64,000 nt of DNA from Trichoplusia ni. Lineage: Eukaryota > Arthropoda > Insecta > Lepidoptera > Noctuidae. The position numbers were made by a program, and so were the translations under genes. The notes beneath the pieces were generated by a model that saw only the letters and a program-made list of their open reading frames with translations, did not search any database and was not told where the DNA came from. Shown in pieces: positions 49,016 through 60,800 of the stretch. The first letter of the stretch is position 1; each line of letters opens with the position of its first letter. The stretch covers positions 9,858,001-9,922,000 of the forward strand of contig NC_039478.1 in assembly GCF_003590095.1 (NCBI RefSeq), given 5' to 3'.

Positions 49016-49708
49016 AGTAACTTCGTGATTACTTAATCGTTTATGCAAACAAATAATATGCATGTGACGTTTGCTCCTTTGATAAAGATTTACAGTCAAG
49101 AACACAACAACTGCCTTGATAATCTTGTGACATCCTGCCCAAATGCATGCATGAATAAATTATAGAGAATTATAATTATAACTACTGGAACAAATACTGG
49201 TGAAGCAAAGCCAGGACTCAGATTTATAGCAGCAAAAAACGTCACTTCTAAAAATTGGATTCATAACAATCCATTATTATCGTCATGATTTGGTATTAAC
49301 CAGATTTTATGCCTGTCCCATTGTATGTCTGTCCTTTAGTCTGTAATCAAATCTTGCAAGTTGAATGTGATTCACTTCCCGCTTTGTATATGTATATTGC
49401 GTGACAATTTAATATTATGATGTATATACATATAGAGCTGATCTGATGCTGGACCAGAAAGGTGGTCCTAAGAGCTCCGCTAAAAACAACATCGAGTTTA
49501 GATTTGTTTGATTTATCTTTTCGAATATTTCAAGTCCAAAGCAAAATAACAATCTAAAAGATTCTTCGACTATAGTCTTCTGTCCTAAGTCGCACTCCAA
49601 CTAAGGTACTACACCTTAAGAAGAGATGGATATCATCCACTGTCTAAAATCTAATAATATCAAATAATTGCAGTCGATAAGGGCCAAATAACAAAGGACT
49701 GATCCAAA

Positions 49709-52700
49709 ATGACTCTTGTGAAAAGAGGCAACGATTCCGTGCATTGGTACATGGGAGAGTTGCAATCAAGAATTGTTGCAAGTTCTGGGATACCCACAGA
49801 CAGATTTCACCTTGGAAAACTTATACTTCAAAGTTTGAAAGATGCTCCAGATTTTATTTCACAGGTAAGATTCTTTCATACGCAAGAATTAAAAGAAATC
49901 ACTCAATAACAGCAAACCTCCTTTTTCAAGTCGATTCAATAGTTAATCAATTTACTCTTAACCTAACTCTCTCTCACTCTTAACTCAATCACCGTACAGA
50001 TTGATGGAGCCACCGGCGAATCTGAAACAAATGCATCGGTGCTAGAGCGGTCAATACGCTGTGCGACTTGCCTTCGGAACTTGGGAATAGGGCATGGGGA
50101 CGTGATGGTCCTCATGGCCCCTAACCACATAGACCTGACGGTACCCCTGTATGCTGCACTGTATCTTGGAGTCATTATTGCTGCTGTTGACAGGACGCTG
50201 ACATTAAGTATGTTTGGCTTAATTTTTTTTGCTTAAGTTTTGTTGGATTTGAAACATACAACGTCAATAGACCCAAATTTGATTAACCAAATAATATTTT
50301 TTGTAGCTCTTAGTACGGGGACGATGCCAGCTACCAGATGCCAACCTTCTTTTCTAGGCGATACTTAAACTACTTATTCCAAGTTCCGAATAAACATTTC
50401 AAGACGTCTAATTCATTATCGTTTTGGAACCTTTTCATCATCTTCGATTGGATTTTATTAGCCATTTAAATTCAAATTACTGTTTAATAATTCACTTTCA
50501 CTATATTAAAATATATATACATACTTAAAGTCTCCTTGATTCGTTTTAACATGGTTTAAACTTTTCAGCTGAATTGCAACATACATTTGCATTTTCGAAG
50601 CCCAAAATAATATTCTGTCAAAGTGACAGAGCACCAGATGTTCAACTGACTCTAAACAACTTGAGCCTAGACGGTCAGATCGTAAGCTTCGATAGTGGAG
50701 ACTATCTGTGCAGCTTCTCTGACTTTATGGAGAACAATGGAGATGATATAGCTGTTGAAGATTTTCAGTAAGTTCTTATTTGATAGGTAGCTTTTTTGAC
50801 CCATCAACCAAATGAGTCATCAATAAAACGACCAATCGTTATGCATTTGTTGGCTGTATGGGTGGCTGATGGCATTGATCATCTCTATTCTTCAAATAAT
50901 CAGCATGTATATCGTCGATTTTAAGATTATTCATTTTATTGGATAGATTATTATCTATTAAATAATTCAATTGTTCAAATTGCGATTAAGGGGTTGTTAA
51001 TAAAATAAATTAATAAAAAAAAAGAATGCACTATAAGAAGAATAAAATTCTAATTTACGAGTATAGAAGTAAGGCTTTTGAACCAAAAACAGTAAAAGTA
51101 ACCAATGTTACATATTTAAGAACAGCATCATCTTACAAATTCTAGCATTATAAACAATTGCTACTTCTTACTCCTAACCAAGCCACATTTCCAGGGCAGC
51201 CGATTTCGATCCCGAAGACTCAATATCATTTATAATAGCAACAAGCGGTACCACAGGCTTACCTAAAGCTGCTGCCGTTACTCATAAGAATTTGGCTATC
51301 AACATACCTTATATTTGGTAAGTATTTTGATGATCCTGAGATGTTATTTTGACATCTACTAAAAAGCCCGGTCCCATTTTAACACTGAGCCTGAGATGCC
51401 TAGAGAATGTTTTCGATTGTAGCGATTTCGAAATTCATGAAAATTTTGTCAAGTTTAATTATTTTTTTAGCATTAATAGTTTAAATCTCTTTTAGTATAA
51501 ATGCAAGTCATAGCAAAAAGGGTTTTGTCTTTGTAGTTAGAATATAATGTCGAGACAAAAAGTCTACATCACTATTGTAGGCCAAAAGGGCGGGACATAG
51601 CTGACCTATTTAATTATTTAATACCTGTGTTATGTACAAACCTTTGATTCACAATCTAAGTATCAGTTTTGCTACAATATGAGTATTTGACAAAACGTAG
51701 ATCCAAAGTTTTTATTTAAACTTCAGCTTTTTTTTCTTCTCTTATTTGTCTTATCTTCACCAGGTCAAGATCAACGACTTTCCCAACACCAACTAAAATC
51801 GCTTTGATCGGATCACCACTGCAATGGTTGACTGCCATATTGAATTTCGTGAAATCTCCAATATTACGGATCATCCGATTACAAACTTCAGAAAAGCTGA
51901 CACAGGAGCATGCTTATGATCTGATTAATAAATACAGGGTAAGAAATTTGGATATAAGTCAGTCAGTCAGTTAGGTTTGGAATTTTTTCTTCCAAACCTA
52001 ACTGACTGACTGACTGGTGAGGTTTTGGCCCAAAAGCGCGATTTCCAGTTTCTGGAATAGTTTTGCCTACTAAGTGCCTTCGATCGCAGTACATGAAATG
52101 AGCCCACTTTGATGATATCAAATATTCACTAATGATTCGACTGATGTGAAAAAGATTATTAAGTAAATATCGAGCCTAAACGCCTTAAAAAACAATCGGT
52201 ATTATGACGTGAAGTACATACATCTATTTATTACATTCAAGGTTGAATGTAATAAATAGATAGAAGATCCTGAACATTTGGTTTTGATGTAACTAGAGTT
52301 AATTTTTCTCAACTGGTTCAACATCGTCATTCTAGCCTTTTCCCAACTATGTATAGTTCGGCTTTCAGCCTAACCAGATGCAGTTAAGTAGTTTTACAAG
52401 GAGCTTATCTGACCTCCTCAGAGACTAGTTATGAGACTACCTAGCTTCTAACTACCCATGACAATTGACAAAGAAGTGTAAGCCAGCCACGGAGGAACTC
52501 CTTATGAAATAGATGGTCGCCCAGAATGATCGTATCAAGAGCAATTTAGCATGTGATTGATCGACTGGTTACTAGACAAAAAAATTAGGAGTTTTTGTTT
52601 TCCAGCCCACGTATTCCATCTTCAGTCCTACGATGATGTCGACTCTTCTTAAGCCAGACGTTCGTGATCAGTGTGACTTCACCTGTTTCACGTCTCTCAT

Positions 52701-55700
52701 GTTGGGAGGAAGCGCTGTCCCACAAGACTTGATTGATGAATTGAAGGTTTGGATACTTTGATTAATGGTTTCTCTAAATTTAGATGGTACTTCGTCGAGA
52801 AATTAATCGATTTTGAAAAAAACAATCCACACTAAAGGACCAAATAATTTAACCTTCTGTCCTACAAGGACCTTTACGACAAACAGCATATCAACCTCAT
52901 TTAAAAATTGAAGAGCTTCATGTTACTGAACAATGCTAGTTTATTCCTAGATTGTATTACCGACAAATGCGCATGTCCCAGAATTAGTTTTAACTGTAAC
53001 TGCAGAGCAATTTTAACTATGAATTTGTCTTTTTTTTATAACAACTATCGTGAGACTGATTCATTATTAAATGATGTTACGGTTTACTCACGTGTATTTA
53101 TCGGGGTAGCCCGACTAGTTTCGGACCCATAATTAAGGACTCCGGTTGAGTCCAAAGCTAGTCGGGCTCATAACTAGTAACATCATTTTAATAATTAATT
53201 ATGAATTTTTCTTCATTCTTGTTCAATCCACCAAGATTAGCGGACAGAATTGTAATTGTAATAAACTACTTTTAAGATAACAGTTAAAAATCTAGAGCGT
53301 CAGAATGTTTTTTTATAGAGGTCACATAGCCTGACTTGTAATATTGGTCATTCCGTAGTAATTACATCTAGCCACGATCCTCATCAAATAGAACAATTTC
53401 CAACAAGAAAAAACTAGCTATTACTTTTGTTCTTATTGTGTTGTGGTTTTGGAGATAACTACTACCAATTTTTTCCAATATTTCTTCTTGGTTGGTTATA
53501 CTCTTTCCTCTAATTCTCTTCTAGCAAGTGGCTTGTAATGCTGAAGTGAACAATATATATGGTATGAGCGAGCTGTCTGGCATAGCTTTTCAAGGAGACA
53601 ATCCTGCACCTGGCTCATGTGGAAAACCATTGGGATGCTTCCAATACCGGGTAACAATACATTCTATACTATGAATATGAATTTAGGGAACTTAATACTC
53701 TTATTAAGTTCCCTTTTTAGGTAGGTTTTTTAATGATAGAAATTCCAGATTTTATTTAAAAATGGTTCAAATCTGATCAAAGCCAAAATCAAAATGTATT
53801 TATTCAAATCAGGCTCTTCAGAGTAATTTTTTGAATGTCAAAATATAATGGATAGTACCCAGATTCGACCACCATTCTTTAACGTGTCTGTCTGAAAAAC
53901 CAAACATTTAGAAAATACAGAAAAAGCGTTCTCGTTCCACCCAAACGGAATAAGTCAGATGCTGATTCCCTATCCAGAAAACCCCATTTTTTGGATGGGA
54001 AATCATCATCATCACCAGGATATTTTTATAAATCTATATTAATTGTTGGCCATGCATTAGGAAATAATATATGATTTTCAAAATTATTTTAGATCATAGA
54101 CGTTGAAACGCAAACAGATATTTTCGAACCTAACGTACCTGGCGAGTTATGGCTAAAAGGACCAACTATATTTAAGGTAAGACACATGATTACATAGTTA
54201 TGTAATACCAGCCCATAATACAATTACCACTGCTCGACACAAGCCTCTTCGAATAAGGGAAGGTTTGAGCATTGATCACCAGGCTGGCTCACTGTAGGTT
54301 GTCGATTTCAGATTGCAATATTTGGAATCCTGACTTCCTCAAGATGTTTTCCTTCAGCGCTCTCTTAAAATAATTTTAAAAGCCAATACATTTTATTCCT
54401 TCAGAAAGTCGTATAGGTACTTGCATGCTTTAGGATCGAACCTAACCCAAATCCATGTATGTAACCGTAAGGCCAGTATTAGCTGCTGCCGGCTCCCAAA
54501 TCATTAAGCTGATTTAATATTTTAGGAATACTATAACAATGTAGAGGCTACCGAGGAAACCTTTGCCGAAGACCGCTGGTTCAAAACTGGAGACACCTTC
54601 TACAGAGATGAGAACTGGAACTTCTTCTTCGTGGAGAGGATCAAACTACTTCTGAAGTATACTGGATACCAGGTAAACTCAAGGTCTTTCGGAAACTAGG
54701 TGAATAGTTTAAAAATTGTTTCCCCATCCATTATTGAAATGTCGTGTAAATTAAAGTAACCAGTAGTCACAGGTCCCATTTCTGTTAAGTTTCACTGTTT
54801 TATTTATATTTGATTATTGACTATTAAAGTTACCAAATCTACCTTACAACTATTATTTTCCTATAATTATGTTTCAAATACAATATTCGGTTTCTCTTCT
54901 TACCCATAATATTTATTCTCGCCATTTCGGCATTAACCATTGTTTTTCTCGAATTTTATCCACGTCTCGTCTCATCTCGTCACCTTTTCCATCCACCCTT
55001 ATTTTAGCCTATTTTAAACTGCATTATCATTCAAATTAAGGGCCCATTAGACGATGCGAGATATTTCATGAAAGTTTTAATGCATTGCTACTCGGCTACA
55101 CGGCTGCACAATGTATTTCATCTAGCATGGGATTTTCTGCATCGTCTAAATGGGCCTTAAATCTATTATCATTCGAATTGTAATCGCATTCTGGCCTACA
55201 TCTTCCAGATATCACCAGTAGAAATCGAAGGTGTTATACGTCAGCACCCTGGTGTTCTGGACGTAGCTGTGACAGGTATCCCAGATGCTTTAGGTGATCT
55301 GGTTGTTGCGTGTGTCGTCCCACATCCCGATGCTAAGCCGACGGCTCAGGAGATCAAGGACTTGGTTAGAGGTATGTTTTGAAGTCTTTCTTCATAGCTT
55401 AGAGGTACCAAAGGATTAATCTTAATACATGAAAGGTTTGGACAAAGCTATTTGTCCAATCGAGTTTTTTGAGGCAAGTTTGGATTTGAACATGTCATAT
55501 CATCATATAATGGATATTAGTATTATGTTATGTCTACCCTCATGTCTTGAAGTAAGAAGTAAGTAAGCTATTGCCAACACAAATTTATTTAAGATAATAA
55601 TAAACTGGAAAGTATTTTATACAAAAATATGGAGTCCTTTGCTCAGTAATCCAGTGCAATATTTATAAGATACAGAAAAAAATATTTCACGAACACATAA

Positions 55701-56826
55701 ATCACAACAAGTTTCAAACTAATGTTTGCTTATCACATACTCGCAAATCTTAACAATAAAACAAACGCGAGTAACTTAGACTTTGTACACAAATAAAGTT
55801 AAATTACCCCTTAAATAATTATAGATCACTTGAGATACGTAGTAAAGTGAATAACAGAATTCGATAAAAACGTCAATGTGCTTCGTAATGCCTTGTCAGA
55901 TCATCAACTAATGTTCTTGGTTTATTAAAACTAATTCTTGCGATGTTTCTGTTAACGAACTTAGAATTAGTTCCAAAGTTCAACTCGTTACGATAGAATG
56001 ACGTGATATTAATCATTATATTATTATTTGTCATAGTGATGTATGTGTTGTTGATCATTGTTAGGTCTATGGGTGTGATTAAAATAATAAACGTGGTTAA
56101 GTGCGAATAGGAATCACAAAATGGGGTAATTCGTCATTTGAGAAAATTTTAACCGTCTAGCTGTCATGGTTTATGAGATACAGACTCGTGTCAGACGGAC
56201 GAACAGAAAACAGTGCCTTGAATTTTTACAGATGACTTATTTCTATTTCTGCTATAACATTCCTACTAATATTATAAATGCGAAAGTAACTCTGTCTGTC
56301 TGTCTGTCTGTTACGCTTTCACGTCTAAACCACTGAACTGATTTTAATGAAATTTGGTACACAGATAGAGTTGTCCTTGAGAAAGAACATAGGATAGTTT
56401 TTATCCCGGACTTTTGAGGTGTTCTCTTCGAAACGCGATATAACCGAACTCAACGCGGGCGAAGCCGCGGGCGAAAAACTAGTATAAAATAAACACGAAA
56501 GACGACGTTACACGACAGTTGGTACAGTCAAGACTGTGATGGGTTACCGTATTCTTTCTTTCCTCGTACTGAACCCTTAGATTCGCGAGCACGACTCGCA
56601 CTTGACCGGTTCTTATCAGTATTTAATTACAAAAAGTGAATTTTCATGGAGACGAGTTTTTAACTCTTTTTTTTTTATAATCCTTTTTCATCTTACAGAT
56701 ACCTTATCTGACTCTAAACAGCTGAGAGGTGGAGTGATATTCGTCGATGCTATCCCGGTCACAGCATCCACCAAGGTCCACAGGAGACGGCTCAAAGAAA
56801 TGGCCCTAGAATTGCCCAGAGAGTAA
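49709..56826 (+). CDS. Gene 5: divergent luciferase-like / 4CL-like adenylate-forming enzyme (549 aa)
   Basis: Exons: 49709-49864, 50000-50207, 50569-50767, 51195-51317, 51764-51938, 52606-52746, 53525-53650, 54093-54176, 54526-54672, 55209-55371, 56699-56826. This gives 1650 bases, 549 residues and stop TAA, with the same intron positions and phases as genes 1-4. Motifs: ATSGTTGLPK ending K212, SPLQW (246-250), IYGMSE (345-350), GELW, KTGD ending D427, VERIK, KYTGYQISPVEIEG, and STKVH with K533. It ends LPRE, no PTS1. It is the most divergent member: exon 10 lacks one codon, the Asp after the catalytic Lys region is His, and N- and C-terminal ends share little with the others. The KYTGYQ hinge is closer to firefly luciferase (KYKGYQ) than the KYRNHQ of its neighbours. 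It may keep an older substrate specificity; function otherwise unknown. Confidence 0.92.
51957..52015. repeat. Perfect hairpin (26-bp arms, 7-base loop) in gene 5 intron 5
   Basis: Arms 51957-51982 and 51990-52015 are exact reverse complements and include AGTC tetranucleotide repeats. It begins 18 bases after the exon 5 splice donor. Confidence 0.85.
52223..52260. repeat. Perfect hairpin (18-bp arms, 2-base loop) in gene 5 intron 5
   Basis: Arms 52223-52240 and 52243-52260. Second perfect foldback in the same intron. Confidence 0.8.
52325..52570 (-). mobile_element. 5S rRNA-derived SINE in gene 5 intron 5
   Basis: CCCAACTATGTATAGTTCGG, GATGCAGTTAAGTAG and the decayed head ATAGATGGTCGCCC...GTGATTGATCGA. 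Nearly full length but old. Confidence 0.7.
53066..53190. mobile_element. MITE of the 43903-44067 family, in gene 5 intron 6
   Basis: AAATGATGTTACGGTTTACT at one end and AGTAACATCATTT at the other; internal CCCGACTAGTTTCGGACCC and GCTAGTCGGGCTC pair. More diverged than the 44-kb copy. Confidence 0.75.
53685..53714. repeat. Short perfect hairpin in gene 5 intron 7
   Basis: 13-bp arms AGGGAACTTAATA and its complement, with a 4-base loop, about 35 bases after the exon 7 donor. Confidence 0.7.
54224..54478 (+). repeat. Repeat family Z, longest copy, in gene 5 intron 8
   Basis: CCACTGCTCGACACAAGCC, GAGCATTGATCACCAGGC, TGCAATATTTGGAATCC and GGATCGAACCTAACCC to AAGGCCAGTATT. Tail of an unidentified retroelement. 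Genes 2 and 3 carry the start of the same family in the homologous intron. Confidence 0.6.
56261..56482 (+). mobile_element. Helitron-like element, family H3, in gene 5 intron 10
   Basis: TCCTACTAATATTATAAATG at the start, GCGAAGCCGCGGGCGAAAAA then CTAG at the end, flanked by A and T. Contains a TCTG run (56287-56310). Confidence 0.7.
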
Positions 56827-56845
56827 AATAAAAATACCTAATAAA
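56827..56845 (+). terminator. Gene 5 polyadenylation signals
   Basis: AATAAA at 56827-56832, directly after the stop, and again at 56840-56845. The second is the more likely functional one. Confidence 0.5.
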
Positions 56846-57648
56846 AACAAATTGGAATTCAAGCACTATGAAGGTAGTTTCTAGAACATTCTAGTGTTAA
56901 GAATATCAGTATTTTTGTAATATTCTTTCAATGTTTACAACTTTTGTTTTGTTCAGGTATTGCCTACACTGCCTAATAGTGTTAACCTCCAGCCTTAGTG
57001 GAGTCAACTGAATACCGTATTATCCGATCGATTTTTGTCCCGTAAAGCAAGCTAACAAAACTACATACTTAATTTTCTAGCTTTAAACATAAGAATTACT
57101 ATCGTAAGTAAGAAGAGTTTCTATTAGCCCAGCAATAGGTAGTTTAGGGTTGATGATATTAAAAATAAAAATAAAAATAAAATATGCCTGGCCGCTCTCT
57201 AACTTTTAAATTAACAAAAAAGTTTTACACATTTCAGAAACATTGCAAAGAGTATTTATGTAGGCATTATCTAATACGCTTGTGATTATGATTTGCAAAT
57301 AAAAAAATTACAGCTGTCAAAGTGACGTTTTTTTAGCACAATTTTGTAATAATTATATTTTGTAATTTTACTAATTTAATTTCTCTATATATTATATTCG
57401 GCGCTAGTTTTATTGGAATAGGTAAGTTATCATTTATTAAAAAGTAGAATATTTTATTTAATTAATTCGTAAGTAATAGAGGTAGGTTATTATAGTAGTT
57501 AGTTTAGATTTAAGACAAAAAGTATTAGATTTCCCCTTTAGAAGGTATAGCAGTTTTTTAGTGTTTAGAAATAATAGTAATTTCATTACGTAGCTACTTA
57601 CATAATATAAGTATAATAATGTTTGTGGGGCGGAGTCATAATTATTTA

Positions 57649-57710
57649 TTTAACGACGGTTCCAAAATTTGTCGGGTTATTCCGATAAATGTGCGTAAGT
57701 AAACCGTTTT
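57649..57710. repeat. MITE relic, one arm
   Basis: GTCGGGTTATTCCGATAAAT and GCGTAAGTAAACCGTT match one end of 43903-44067. Confidence 0.5.
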
Positions 57711-58498
57711 TAAATGAAATTACAAATATTGTTAAATGTACAGCAGAGCCTATCGAATAAAATGTAGAAATACAAAATATTTTGAAACTCAATAGTAATT
57801 CGATGTATTTTTGAAATAGTTGCTTGTTTTAGTGTTGTTAAATAAAAGTTATTCAGAGTTACTTAATAGTTAATTAATTTTGTTTTACCCAATTCCTTAC
57901 CTTCCAACTAGTATCGGTAAGATATAAGTATTATGAAAAATTAAAGCAAACACAAAAATATATCAATAGTAACGAATTGAATGAATAATACCACGAAGCA
58001 TATACGTCCCATAAGTGGGCATAGGCCTCTCCCCATATAGGGTAGGTTTTAAGCATTGATCACCACGATGGCTCACTCTCTTTCAACTCAATCAACTCTT
58101 TTCGATATAAGAACAGCATCTGACAGACTAAGAAATTTACAAAAAAAAAAGACAAAAGTGTTTTTCATCACTTTTCGGTCAGTTTTATGACCTGGCCGGG
58201 TATTGAAGAAGTGATGAATCAGTGTTGTGAGAGAAGCGAATCACGTGTTAGTACGCCACATTATATTACTATAGCAATCATTCACTAATAAACGAAAATT
58301 TGCTATTAAACGAAAATGCAGATAAGTTGAAAAACAATCACAAGTTGATAATTTTTTTATTCATATTGATGTCATTAGTAAGACTATGATTCAAGAAGGT
58401 TGTTATTCGATACCAAGTAGGTACTTGTGTTCCGTAACAACCAAAAGTATCGCTTCATTAACCTAGTTAAAAACAGATTGCCGTTTTTATTACGGTAA

Positions 58499-58773
58499 TC
58501 TATACTAATATATAAAGCTGAAGAGTTTGTTTGTTTGAACGCGCTAATCTCAGGAACTACTGGGCCAAATTGAAAAATTCTTATTGTGTTGAATAGAACA
58601 TTTATCGAGGAAGGCTTTAGGCTATAAAACATCACGCTGCGACTAATAGGAGCGAAGATTCAAGGGAAAATGTGGCAAAAACGGGGAAAAATATTCAACT
58701 TCGAGGGCTTCTGTTCAAAAATTTCTAACTTATAACTTCTAACCACGCGGACGACGTCGCGGGCAACAGGTAG
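58499..58773 (+). mobile_element. Helitron-like element, family H1
   Basis: TCTATACTAATATATAAAGC start and CGCGGGCAACAGGTAG end, where the terminal C of CTAG has mutated to G. Confidence 0.7.
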
Positions 58774-58892
58774 TTAATCATAACAAATTTTATTTTCTTT
58801 TGATCAGTTGCGTTCACCTCATAATATGGTGTACATAGTTATGTTTTCTGTAAAAACTAATGAATGACAGAACATAAAGACTATAATTTGAC

Positions 58893-59095
58893 TGCACGGA
58901 TAGCCGAGTGGTTGAGGTCACAACGCTCAACCCACTGGGGACGAAGTGTCGTGGGTTCGAATCCCGCGTACGACAAGCGTTTGTGTGATCCACCGATGCT
59001 TGTCTTGAGTCTTGCTATCTTTGTGCATATGACTAGAATCTTTACAAAACCCGCCGCGATACAAGGATTAAATTAATTAGAGCGGGAGTCGCTTT
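58893..59095 (+). mobile_element. tRNA-derived SINE, family B, best preserved copy
   Basis: TGCACGGATAGCCGAGTGG (box A), GTGGGTTCGAATCCCGCG (box B), then GTGTGATCCACCGATGC, ACAAGGATTAAATTA and GAGCGGGAGTCGC. The head folds roughly like a tRNA but continues into a tRNA-unrelated body, so it is a SINE. Confidence 0.85.
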
Positions 59096-60589
59096 ATACG
59101 AAGACTTTACAAACTAAGACTTCTATTCACAGGTGAGTGGTAAACGTTATAACGTAAAGATCAATTACAATGTAGGATTATAGGTAAACAGGCGAATTGC
59201 AATCGTCGCTTGACTAGTCAGGAGAACTGGTTGGGCAGCATTCTTGATACGTAAAATTGTAATAGCATTGTGTGGTTCATGCACTAGGTATTAAGTATCT
59301 ATGAAACGCGGATATTATGTGTTTTACGACTTAAATAATGATTTATAGTGAAATAGATAGTGAAGCATTAGAAAAATAGTGTTAAAACATTAAATGAATT
59401 GTTTTCCTTTTTTATTTATAGTTCTACAACAATACTACAAAATTGAAATGTTGTGACGTCATAATTTCGCAACCCTTTTATCAAAACTGTTTTAGTACAC
59501 ATTTAAGACGTTTTGGTAAAAATTTCAACTATAACTTAGGCTCCCCTGTCAGTCCGCCTGTCTGCCCGGGTTGTATCTCATGAACTGTGATAGCTAAAAA
59601 AGTGGACATTTTCACAGATGAAGTATTTCTGTAATCGCTATAACAAAAACAAACTAAGATCGGGTTAAGCCAGGGTCATACATTTGTTGGTAGCTAACAA
59701 ATCATTTTTAGGGCACCCAAAAAATTATATCACTCAACAGATTTGTTAATCTTTAGCCTATCTGCACGGAACCCTCGGTGGCACGAGCCCTTGACTACTT
59801 CGTGTACTTGAGACGGTATTTTTCTAACTTCCGCAACAGCCAGTAAGTAATTGACACATTCTTCTGGCTTCTATCAATCAAGAAAGTAGGGCTGAAAAAA
59901 TATCAATTTAAATTAAATTATGTGATTGTTTTAAACATATCTATATTATTTATCGTGGAAACCTGTAAAGTCACTGTTTTACAAGGTTATTTCAAACTTG
60001 CGTATGACGTAATTTATCACTTTAATTAAAAATATCTGCTACTTTCGAACTGCAAAATTCTGACTTAATCAGGTTTTTTATTCGCTTACTCAATATTTAT
60101 CTAAACAGTTATGGATGAGTCAAGTATTTACAAGATTTTCTTTAGTCAATAGTTTAGAATAGATGTTTGTGTATTATAGTATAATTTTACGCTATAGGCC
60201 AAAGTCCATTAAACTCTATGAAGCAATCACCTCACATTACGATATAAATAAATGTTATCTTTTGTTTTCTTTGATTATAATGCTTTTTAGTAAACTATTT
60301 TTGTTAAAAAAATCGGCGACCACTGGACGAAACGAACAGAGAAATTGATAAAATTAAATAGGTTATAAATGAAATTTGACGAAGTTTGTGATAAAAACAT
60401 TATATTTTGAAAAAAAAAACATTTAAGCAAGGTTTCGGGGGCTAAACAATAACTAATACCTCTTTTAGCCCTAAATCTAGTAGGTACCTCATAATATATC
60501 TCTACCCACATCACCAAAACATAGTCGTGATGGTAAACAAAGAAATTCCCGCTAAATCCTATAGTCTATGGTTAAAGGATACACAAACG

Positions 60590-60800
60590 CGGCACCGCGA
60601 CCGGCGCGCGCGCAGCATTTAAACTGCTTTATTTTGATACACGCGTTCTAACATTATCGACGTATAGTTTGCTTTAAAACAGTTTAATTTATATTGTTTA
60701 TATTTCTGTAAGTAGTTTCGTTTTTTTTGTGAATTGAAGTGGTTTATTGTTGTGTGTACAATCGTGAACGGAAGTGTTGTGTCATTGTTTTTCTTTTTGG
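60590..60800 (+). promoter_or_regulatory. Candidate CG-rich promoter and non-coding first exon of a gene to the right
   Basis: The most CG-rich patch of the window (CGCGACCGGCGCGCGCGCAG, 60596-60615) is followed by about 185 bases with no repeat similarity, ending at a good splice donor TTTTTG-GTAAGAATT (60799-60800). No ATG-initiated frame of note is present, so if real it is a 5' UTR exon. Transcript data would be needed; no TATA box seen. Confidence 0.3.

Larger units (their letters stand above)
38246..49708. other. Gene-free, repeat-filled spacer between divergent genes 4 and 5
   Basis: About 11.5 kb with no coding sequence I can support. It holds SINEs, Helitron-like elements, a MITE and family X, Y and Z fragments listed separately (X also near 38455-38770, 41600-41830 and 45305-45600). 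Only short, composition-driven frames occur. I see no clear TATA box for gene 5; GATAAG at 49676 is the only upstream motif noted. Confidence 0.65.

Noticed and set aside
56287..56310. TCTG microsatellite as a regulatory element
   Set aside because: It is part of the Helitron-like element body, also present as CAGA runs in the minus-strand copy near 34215-34230.
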